Shown: in pieces, positions 1-5,146 of the stretch
Numbering within the stretch: position 1 is the stretch's first letter
Layout of the letters: each line of letters begins with the position of its first letter
The notes under the pieces: model-generated
Seen by the model: only the letters and a program-made list of their open reading frames with translations
Told to the model about the DNA's origin: nothing
Databases searched by the model: none
Position numbers and translations under genes: made by a program
DNA from: Lentisphaerota bacterium
GTDB lineage: Bacteria > Verrucomicrobiota > Lentisphaeria > Oligosphaerales > Oligosphaeraceae
Length of the DNA: 6,847 bases
Direction: 5' to 3'
Assembly (NCBI GenBank): GCA_012799755.1
Contig: JAAZKQ010000503.1
Location: 1-6,847 of the forward strand

Positions 1-21
1 ACAGGCGCAACCCTGGGCTAG

Positions 22-138
22 TATGTTCACGCCTTCAGCGTGCCTTGCCAGAGCGGACATCAATGGCTCTTATGTGAAGAGCATAGGTCTCATAGGTCTC
101 CTACGTCCCATAAAAGCACGCCGTAGGCGTAGCACATA
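22..138. repeat. Imperfect inverted repeat pair, short GC-hairpin arms
   Basis: The segment 22-46 (core ACGCCT-TCA-GCGTGC, preceded by TATGT) is matched by the reverse complement of 113-138 (core ACGCCT-ACG-GCGTGC, also preceded by TATGT). Each arm is itself a small hairpin: CACGC at 28-32 pairs with GCGTG at 38-42, and ACGCC at 118-122 pairs with GGCGT at 126-130. Because each arm is nearly palindromic, the two copies can be read as inverted or direct. This looks like a degenerate dispersed intergenic repeat rather than a gene or an insertion sequence end, and no transposase is nearby. Confidence 0.5.
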
Positions 139-198
139 GACTGCGCCGCGCCTGCAGCGCTGAAAACGATGGGACTTATGAGACGCATAGGACCTATG
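82..198. repeat. Imperfect 30-bp inverted repeat (CATAGGTC-type words)
   Basis: The 30 bases at 82-111 match the reverse complement of 169-198 at 24 of 30 positions by hand alignment. Both start CATAGGTC and end GTCCCAT. The left arm also contains a short tandem (CATAGGTCT at 82-90, CATAGGTCTC at 91-100). The two arms interleave with the other repeat pair (22-46 and 113-138), giving the order A-B-A'-B'. This points to an accumulation of short repeat units rather than one simple stem-loop. The function is unknown. Confidence 0.6.
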
Positions 199-232
199 GA
201 AGGCCCGGGCGGCGTACGCGGCACGACCGGGA

Positions 233-247
233 GCGGGGCGTGCCCGC
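233..247. repeat. Small GC hairpin in the upstream non-coding region
   Basis: GCGGG at 233-237 and CCCGC at 243-247 form a perfect 5-bp stem around a 5-nt loop. No T-tract follows, so it is not a convincing intrinsic terminator. The rest of 199-309 holds no gene or other structure that I can support. Confidence 0.35.
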
Positions 248-309
248 AAGCGGCTGGCAGCAGCTTCCACTCTTTCGGGAGATGGATGATGTGGCTGGTC
301 CTTGGATTT

Positions 310-338
310 CCGAGCTGCCGAAATAATTTCAGGCTCGG
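310..338. promoter_or_regulatory. Candidate operator: nested palindrome abutting the -35 box
   Basis: The outer arms CCGAGC (310-315) and GCTCGG (333-338) enclose a second perfect palindrome, GAAAT-A-ATTTC (320-330). The element ends one base before the predicted -35 hexamer at 340. A dyad in this position suits a dimeric GntR/LacI-type repressor, and the first gene of the operon encodes such a protein, so autoregulation through this site is a reasonable inference. Alternatively it is the stem of a terminator for an upstream transcript, because T-rich sequence follows at 340-357, though the AT-rich interior makes a weak terminator. Confidence 0.35.
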
Positions 339-339
339 C

Positions 340-368
340 TTGATTTTGTCATATTTTGGATATATAAA
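340..368 (+). promoter_or_regulatory. Predicted sigma70-like promoter of the operon
   Basis: TTGATT (340-345) resembles a -35 hexamer and TATAAA (363-368) a -10 hexamer, with an optimal 17-bp spacer. The region is markedly AT-rich compared with its surroundings. Transcription would start near 375, giving a leader of about 25 nt with AGGAG (391-395) placed 5 nt before the ATG at 401. No other promoter of similar quality was noticed between the genes, so it probably drives all six. Confidence 0.6.
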
Positions 369-400
369 ATAGTTAATTCAATACCAAAGCAGGAGCAACG

Positions 401-1498
401 ATGAAACACGCTTTGAAGAAGGATCAGGTACGTCAGGAGATTGTGTACCGGATATTGTCGGGCCAATATCTGGTATCCGGTCGGATTCCACCGGAGCGTG
501 AATTATGTGAGTCGCTGCAGGTCAGCCGGATTACGGTGCGCGCTGCGGTTGACGAGCTTGAGCGGGGTGGGATTTTGCGTCGCGATGGTCGTCGCGGCAC
601 GCTGATTGAAAGACTGCCGAGTCGGGACGAGGGGATTGTCTGTTCCGAGGCGGCGAAGCAGATTTTATTCATTTATTTTTCGAGTGTACGCGGTCACCTG
701 GTTTCGCGCACGGGTACTTCTTCGCGGCTCTATCATGGGGTTGAGCGTTTTGCCAATGAGCGTGATTATGTGCTGCGCGTGCAGTCCGGGGAGAATTTCC
801 TCCGGCAAAGCGAAGCGGGCTTTGCGGATATTGACGGGATCATTGCCGGCGGTTCCCGTCTGGAGGAGCATCTGCCCTTGTTCATTGAGTCCGGGATTCC
901 CACGGTGGTGGTGGACTCGATTCCGCATCGCCTGATGGTGGATGCCGTCTGTGCCGATTATTACGAAGCCGGCATGCTGGCCGCTGAAAAATGCCTGGCC
1001 AAGGGGGCGCGCAGGCCCTTGTTCCTGCAATTGCGTTTTGCTGATGAAACCTTCACGCAGCCCAATCTGCTGATGCGTCAGCGCGGTTTTTTTGACGCGT
1101 TGGAGGGCAAGGAAGGGATTTCAGGCGACTGCCACACCGTTCATTATGACGATTTGGCAACCGGCGGCGCCACGGTCAGAGAGCTCTTATCCGTATTGCA
1201 GGAAAAGGGCAGTGACGCCATCGTCTATTGTGCGGATATCCCCTATCGTTTTTTGTTGAAGCAAGCGGCAGTTGCCGCGTTGCCGGGGGTTGTCATTGGC
1301 GGCAAGCCGGAAGAGTTGCAGGAGTTTTCCGGCAACATTCCGGAAGTCATTACCTTCAACATGGAGTATGTCGGCTGCCTGGCGGCGATGCGCTTGCATG
1401 AGCGCATGAAGAACCCGCGTCTGGGCATCAGCCGTAAATTCATTCCGGCAGGGGACGCGTTCGGGTTGGACCCTGAAACCGACGCCGAATTCCCTTGA
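401..1498 (+). CDS. GntR/LacI chimeric transcriptional regulator
   Basis: This is a 365-residue DNA-binding sugar-responsive regulator. Residues about 8-70 form a GntR-type winged helix: the PPERELCESLQVSR stretch, a recognition helix near residues 42-58 and a wing ending RRGTLIE. Residues about 85-350 resemble the periplasmic-binding-protein-like effector domain of LacI/GalR proteins, seen in the helix RLYHGVERFANERDY (109-123), the strand GIPTVVVDSIP (165-175) and the segment YYEAGMLAAEKCLAKGARRP (187-206). This domain order is known from the arabinose repressor AraR of Bacillus subtilis. The start is fixed by AGGAG 5 nt upstream. As the first gene of the cluster, directly behind a palindrome and promoter, it probably represses its own operon until a sugar or sugar-phosphate inducer binds. 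The effector cannot be read from the sequence. The family call is firm; the ligand is unknown. Confidence 0.88.
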   Translation: MKHALKKDQVRQEIVYRILSGQYLVSGRIPPERELCESLQVSRITVRAAVDELERGGILRRDGRRGTLIERLPSRDEGIVCSEAAKQILFIYFSSVRGHLVSRTGTSSRLYHGVERFANERDYVLRVQSGENFLRQSEAGFADIDGIIAGGSRLEEHLPLFIESGIPTVVVDSIPHRLMVDAVCADYYEAGMLAAEKCLAKGARRPLFLQLRFADETFTQPNLLMRQRGFFDALEGKEGISGDCHTVHYDDLATGGATVRELLSVLQEKGSDAIVYCADIPYRFLLKQAAVAALPGVVIGGKPEELQEFSGNIPEVITFNMEYVGCLAAMRLHERMKNPRLGISRKFIPAGDAFGLDPETDAEFP

Positions 1499-1529
1499 GA
1501 CTAGCAACCAAGAAAAAAAGGAAAGCACC

Positions 1530-2567
1530 ATGGCGATTACGCAAACTTCAGTCAGTTACTACGGCCTCAATTATGTCGAACACGCCGAAGCGGATTTTCG
1601 CGAGATGCTGGAGCATGGCTGCACAACGGTCATTCTGGCAATCACCGAATTTGACATGGATTTCTGGTTTCCGAACATCCCCAAAATTGTTGACAAGGCC
1701 CACGAGCTCGGCCTGCGGGTGTTGCTGGACACCTGGGGCATTGGCAAATTTTTCGGCGGCGAGCAGGTCAGCTTGTTCTTGCAGAACAATATCGAAAACC
1801 GGCAGGTCTCCGCATTGACCGGGGAAAAATTGCCCTATGCCTGTTTCAACACGCAGTCTTTCCGGGATTATTTTCAGCGCATCTGTCTCAAGCTGGCCAG
1901 GGAAACCAATGCCGATGGCTTCTTCTGGGACGAACCCCATTACGCGTTCCCGAAATCCTATGCTTCCATCACCGGCGGCACGTCCGATGAATGGACCTGT
2001 CGCTGCCCGGTGTGCATGAAGAAATTCCAGGATTACTACGGCTATGAAATGCCGAGGATCATGAATGACGACGTCAAGCAATTCCGCTGGCGGGAAGCGC
2101 TGTTCATTCTCGAAGACACCTCGCGGAAAATCAAGGAGATCAATGCCAAGTTTGAAATCACCTGCTGCGTGCACGCCACCCTGAATAGCTACTATGTCAC
2201 CGAGCATCGCGGTTATGACAATTGGGACATGGTGGCTGCCAGCCCATATTTTGATGTCTTTTCCACGACCATTATCTCCTGGGACCTGCCGGAGAGCTTC
2301 TTTGAGCACATTACCCGGCGCACGGTCGAAATGGCGAAGAAATACGGCAAAATATCCGAACGCTGGATCATGGGCTATTACAAACAGCCGCAGGATTTCA
2401 GCCGGATAGACCAGGTGGTTGATCTCTATGAAAAGCTGGGCGTGGATCGCCTTTCGGCTTGGACCTATCGTGGCGGGTACGGCACCGTGCTGGCGGCGCC
2501 GGATGCCCTGAAATTATGGGATCGTATTGGCGAGAATTACAAGCGCGTTATCAAGAAAGGGAAGTGA
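1530..2567 (+). CDS. GH42-like TIM-barrel protein, putative glycoside hydrolase
   Basis: This 345-residue protein looks like a single (beta/alpha)8 barrel with no signal peptide. Its layout parallels the catalytic domain of GH42 beta-galactosidases (clan GH-A). The N-terminus has YYGLNYVEHAEADFREMLEHG (9-29, shown here as two parts: YYGLNYVEH and AEADFREMLEHG), and WDEPHY (133-138) places E135 where the GH42 acid/base Glu lies. Cys105, Cys157, Cys159 and Cys162 reproduce the C...CxCxxC spacing of the GH42 zinc site, and WTYRGGYG (311-318) resembles the last-strand motif. Two things differ from GH42: the protein is about half the usual length, lacking the extra C-terminal domains, and the expected nucleophile strand reads RWIMGYY (278-284), with Gly282 near the position of the catalytic Glu. 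AGGAA (1519-1523) lies 6 nt before the ATG. It could be a divergent hydrolase or lyase, or a non-catalytic barrel. The substrate is unknown. Confidence 0.72.
   Translation: MAITQTSVSYYGLNYVEHAEADFREMLEHGCTTVILAITEFDMDFWFPNIPKIVDKAHELGLRVLLDTWGIGKFFGGEQVSLFLQNNIENRQVSALTGEKLPYACFNTQSFRDYFQRICLKLARETNADGFFWDEPHYAFPKSYASITGGTSDEWTCRCPVCMKKFQDYYGYEMPRIMNDDVKQFRWREALFILEDTSRKIKEINAKFEITCCVHATLNSYYVTEHRGYDNWDMVAASPYFDVFSTTIISWDLPESFFEHITRRTVEMAKKYGKISERWIMGYYKQPQDFSRIDQVVDLYEKLGVDRLSAWTYRGGYGTVLAAPDALKLWDRIGENYKRVIKKGK
2558..2564 (+). promoter_or_regulatory. Ribosome binding site fixing the start of the SIS gene
   Basis: AGGGAAG sits 5 nt before the ATG at 2570 and inside the last codons of the preceding gene. 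The same frame is open further upstream to 2459, but that would overlap the previous gene by more than 100 nt. The start at 2570 also gives the expected N-terminus of the SIS family. Confidence 0.7.
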
Positions 2568-2569
2568 TC

Positions 2570-3322
2570 ATGTTGAATGACTTCGGCTATGTGGAAAAAG
2601 CCTTCGCGAACATTCGCGAGGTGATGGAGAAGCAGGGCGATAACATCACCCGGGCGGCGGGCATGATGGCCGACGCCATTGCCGACGACAAGCTGATCCA
2701 TGTCTACGCCGGCGGCGGGCATACGACCCTGGCCATGGGCGAAATGTTCTTCCGGGCCGGCGGGCTGGCCAATATCAATCCTCTGATGGAGACGGCTCTC
2801 TCGGTGTTCAATCAGGCGCTCAAATACCTGGAACTGGAGCGGACCGTCAATTTCGGGCGCTCCATTGTCAAGTACTATGACCTTCAGAAGGACGACCTCC
2901 TGATTATTTTCCACAACATCGGCATCAATCCGGCGACGATTGATGCGGCTGACGAGGCAAAATTGCGCGGCGCAAAAATCATTGCGGTTGCCAGTTCGTA
3001 TTGGCAAAATGAGATGCCTTCCGATCACTTCATCCGCCATCCCTCGGGCAAAAATCTGTTTGATTATGCGGACGTCTGCATTGACGACTACAATCCGGTC
3101 GGTGATGCAATTGTCGAGCTGCCCGGCATGACCACGCCCATCGGGCCGGTTTCCAATCTGGTGGATTTCACCATTGCGCATCTGCTGGAGATCGAATGTT
3201 GCCGCATCTGTGTCGAGCGAGGCATTGTGCCGCCGGTATGGAACAGCGCCAACGCGCCGGGCGGCGATGAGAAGAATGCGGCTTACCTCAAAAAATACAA
3301 ACCCCTGATAAAGAGCCTGTAA
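2570..3322 (+). CDS. SIS-domain phosphosugar protein, UPF0309/COG4821 type
   Basis: The product is 250 residues, with a sugar-isomerase (SIS) fold that binds phosphorylated sugars. It follows the UPF0309 pattern along its length: IHVYAGGGH (43-51, the first ligand loop), MGEMFFRAGG (56-65), FHNIGIN (114-120, where most relatives have SNSGxN), SGKNLFDYADVCIDD (159-173), PVGDA (176-180), GPVSN (192-196), PPVWNSAN (221-228) and GGDEKN (231-236). The loss of the SxSG serine is notable because that loop usually contacts the phosphate. No enzymatic activity is firmly established for this family to my knowledge; proposed roles are phosphosugar isomerase or sensor. It is probably cytoplasmic. It begins 2 nt after gene 2, and its stop codon overlaps the next start by one base (TAATG), so translation is likely coupled in both directions. 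Confidence 0.85.
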   Translation: MLNDFGYVEKAFANIREVMEKQGDNITRAAGMMADAIADDKLIHVYAGGGHTTLAMGEMFFRAGGLANINPLMETALSVFNQALKYLELERTVNFGRSIVKYYDLQKDDLLIIFHNIGINPATIDAADEAKLRGAKIIAVASSYWQNEMPSDHFIRHPSGKNLFDYADVCIDDYNPVGDAIVELPGMTTPIGPVSNLVDFTIAHLLEIECCRICVERGIVPPVWNSANAPGGDEKNAAYLKKYKPLIKSL

Positions 3323-4035
3323 TGACCATCAAAGCAATGAATTCAGCGCTGGATTTTCTGCGCGACAAGTATGGCGTCGGCCCCGGCGTGATTGCCGAAG
3401 GCCCGGAATGCTTTCAACTGCATCTCTCGGACGGCAACAAGGCCGATTTGCTGCCGCACCGGGTGGAAAGGCGCTTCGTCGAACTGAAAAAAATCATTGA
3501 CGGCAAGACGCTGGAGGGCATTTCCACCTTCCGTTTTGCCGTCTTTCGTCCGCATGGCGATTTGCGGAAAATGTTGGCGGCTGAGCTGGACTTGGCCGCG
3601 TTTCTGTCAGGCAGCGAGGTCTCCCGGCTTTTTGCGGCCGGTGATGGGCAACGAGTGTGCAATGTCATTTTCCGTCTGGCGAATGGGGTGTCTGGCTGTA
3701 TTGAATGCAGCAGCGGGCTTCCTACGGCGGCGCCGGTTCTTGATCGCCATGAAATCATCGCCCGTCGCGGGGTGGCTTCGGATCGCGTGGTGGATACGCA
3801 GGTGCCGCAACATTCGATCTATGTGTGGAATGAAGACGGCACGGCGACCTATACCGACGTGGACACCGAGCTGTTCGGGTTGTCTGACGAGGCCATCTGG
3901 ACGGTTCGCGCCGCTTTCGCCGTACTCTCGCAGCCATCCCTTGCCGCGTGTTGGAACCAGGCCGCGCAGGCGTCGCTGCGGCAGGCGGAAGCCGCTCTCG
4001 ACTGCGCACTGTCAGGAACTCCGGTAACTTTTTGA
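3322..4035 (+). CDS. Unassigned protein resembling a lone Gfo/Idh/MocA C-terminal domain
   Basis: I do not recognise a named family for this 237-residue protein. It has no signal peptide, no membrane segment and no N-terminal GxGxxG Rossmann motif. The middle (about 86-135) reads like the beta-sheet domain of Gfo/Idh/MocA oxidoreductases: ELDLAAFLSGSEV (88-100), then NVIFRLANGVSGCIECSSGL (114-133). The end (190-237) has the typical closing pattern W...A..SL..AEAALDCALSG.PV. A well-formed block, DRHEIIARRGVASDRVVDTQ (141-160), carries several potential catalytic or ligand residues (His, Arg, Asp). The start uses the TAATG overlap with gene 3 and only a weak AAGAG (3311-3315) upstream, which suggests translation coupled to gene 3. 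ATG at 3337 is an alternative start. Lying next to a complete Gfo/Idh/MocA enzyme, it may be a second subunit or regulatory partner, but this is inference. Confidence 0.6.
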   Translation: MTIKAMNSALDFLRDKYGVGPGVIAEGPECFQLHLSDGNKADLLPHRVERRFVELKKIIDGKTLEGISTFRFAVFRPHGDLRKMLAAELDLAAFLSGSEVSRLFAAGDGQRVCNVIFRLANGVSGCIECSSGLPTAAPVLDRHEIIARRGVASDRVVDTQVPQHSIYVWNEDGTATYTDVDTELFGLSDEAIWTVRAAFAVLSQPSLAACWNQAAQASLRQAEAALDCALSGTPVTF

Positions 4036-4038
4036 GGA
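4034..4038 (+). promoter_or_regulatory. Ribosome binding site fixing the start of the oxidoreductase gene
   Basis: GAGGA overlaps the stop codon of gene 4 (TGA at 4033-4035) and lies 5 nt before the ATG at 4044. The frame is open upstream to 3948, but those 32 residues are arginine-rich shadow sequence of gene 4. The Rossmann start MKPVKIAMMG begins at 4044. Confidence 0.75.
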
Positions 4039-4043
4039 AGACC

Positions 4044-5120
4044 ATGAAACCTGTAAAAATTGCGATGATGGGCATGACCCACGGCCATACCCGGAAATAC
4101 TATCAAACGCTGCTGGAGAACAAGAAGCTTGACTGGGTTGCCGCCTGTGCAGAGGACGAAGAGGCGAAAAAGGTCTACGCCCTCTACAACACCGGCGTAC
4201 CCTGTTATCTGGATGCCGCCGCCATGCTCGCGGAACACCCTGATATTGAGGCGATTGTGCTGGCTTCGGCGAACAACCGGCATTTCGAGCAGATGAAGTT
4301 CTGCGCCGAGCGCGGAATCCATATTCTGTCCATGAAAATTCCGACCTTTGACATGGCTGAATATGATGCGATGATTGAGTTGGTTGACAAGGCCGGCGTC
4401 GTCTGCCAGATCGAGCTGGAAATGCACTATAATCCGGTGGTGAAGCGGCTCCAGAAGCTGATCGCCGACGGCGCGCTCGGCAAGATTCTGTCCGTGCAGG
4501 CGACCAATATCACGTTGTCGCCGGTTTGGGCCTTTCCCTGGCAGGGCGTGCCGGAAGACAGCTACGGCAGCCGAGTGCCTTTGGCCTCCGGCGATCATCG
4601 TTTTCGCGGCGGGGCCTTGTGCGACCATCCGCACATCTTTGATCTGATCCGCTGGCTGACCGGGGCGGATTTTGCCAGTGTCTTTGCCCAGGTCGCGCCG
4701 AATCTGCGGCCGGAACTCGAGGTTGAGGACATGCTGCTGGCCGCCGGCAAGATGACGGACGGCACGGCGTTTTTGTTTGATCCTTCCTGGTCGCGCATGG
4801 AAGAGCGGCTCAAGGTGCCGGCGCCGGGCTGGGAGGTGTTTCCAAAACGCATGGAGGTCAATGTCACCATAACCGGTGAAAAAGGGATGCTCCAGTGTGA
4901 CTGCTTTGGCCCGAATGTCTATCACAACGGCGCGCCCAATGACCGCTATACCGTGCAGTACACCTACTTTGATGAATGGATTGGGCTGATTGATGAGTTC
5001 GTTGACTGCATCCGCAATCACAAGCAGCCACGCATCAATCTGAAATGGCATCGGCATACTATTGAAGCCATGAATGCCTGCTATGACAGCGTCGCCGAGG
5101 GCAAAGCCATCGCGTTGTGA
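4044..5120 (+). CDS. Gfo/Idh/MocA family NAD(P)-dependent oxidoreductase
   Basis: The 358-residue protein is a full-length member of the glucose-fructose oxidoreductase/inositol dehydrogenase/MocA family, which oxidises or reduces sugars and sugar-like compounds in the cytoplasm. The N-terminal dinucleotide fold starts at KIAMMGMTHGH (5-15), where the usual GxGxxG turn is altered. HPDIEAIVLASANNRH (65-80) and the helix FEQMKFCAERGIHIL (81-95) follow the family pattern. The EKP motif is replaced by SMKIP (96-100), keeping Lys98. GALCDHPHIFDLIRWLTG (190-207) supplies the DxxH pair (Asp194, His197) normally used with the lysine in catalysis. The C-terminal half ends with the standard helix EAMNACYDSVAEGKAIAL. 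Retention of Lys, Asp and His suggests an active enzyme. It lies 8 nt after gene 4 and upstream of the hexosaminidase, so a glycoside or amino-sugar substrate is plausible. The substrate cannot be determined from sequence. Confidence 0.88.
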   Translation: MKPVKIAMMGMTHGHTRKYYQTLLENKKLDWVAACAEDEEAKKVYALYNTGVPCYLDAAAMLAEHPDIEAIVLASANNRHFEQMKFCAERGIHILSMKIPTFDMAEYDAMIELVDKAGVVCQIELEMHYNPVVKRLQKLIADGALGKILSVQATNITLSPVWAFPWQGVPEDSYGSRVPLASGDHRFRGGALCDHPHIFDLIRWLTGADFASVFAQVAPNLRPELEVEDMLLAAGKMTDGTAFLFDPSWSRMEERLKVPAPGWEVFPKRMEVNVTITGEKGMLQCDCFGPNVYHNGAPNDRYTVQYTYFDEWIGLIDEFVDCIRNHKQPRINLKWHRHTIEAMNACYDSVAEGKAIAL

Positions 5121-5130
5121 CAAGTCAGAC

Positions 5131-5143
5131 AAGGAGTGTGGAG
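5131..5143 (+). promoter_or_regulatory. Ribosome binding site region deciding the GH20 start
   Basis: AAGGAG (5131-5136) lies 10 nt, and a second GGAG (5140-5143) 3 nt, before the ATG at 5147. A GTG at 5117 overlapping the previous stop codon (GTGA) is the alternative start and would add ten residues, but no comparable site precedes it. Confidence 0.6.
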
Positions 5144-5146
5144 ATT

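Noticed and set aside
70..270. 66-residue minus-strand open frame in the upstream region
   Set aside because: Its sequence is a low-complexity run of Ser, His, Arg and Ala produced by translating the CATAGGTC-type repeats. It has no recognisable domain, and I saw no convincing ribosome binding site.
1..339. Insertion sequence or transposon end
   Set aside because: The inverted repeats are interleaved and imperfect, and there is no transposase fragment or target-site duplication that I can identify.
169..372. 67-residue plus-strand open frame before the regulator
   Set aside because: It begins inside the repeat arm, has no Shine-Dalgarno sequence, and runs through the predicted promoter. It looks like a chance frame.
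3948..4043. N-terminal extension of the oxidoreductase to 3948
   Set aside because: The 32 extra residues overlap gene 4, are Arg/Gly-rich without family similarity, and the ATG at 4044 has a good ribosome binding site and begins the Rossmann fold.
3849..5132. 427-residue open frame on the minus strand across genes 4 and 5
   Set aside because: The plus strand here shows full Gfo/Idh/MocA motifs, ribosome binding sites and operon-like spacing. The minus frame shows no family motif and is best explained as a codon-bias shadow. The other long minus frames (1548-2309, 2537-3181, 5804-6427) are rejected for the same reason.
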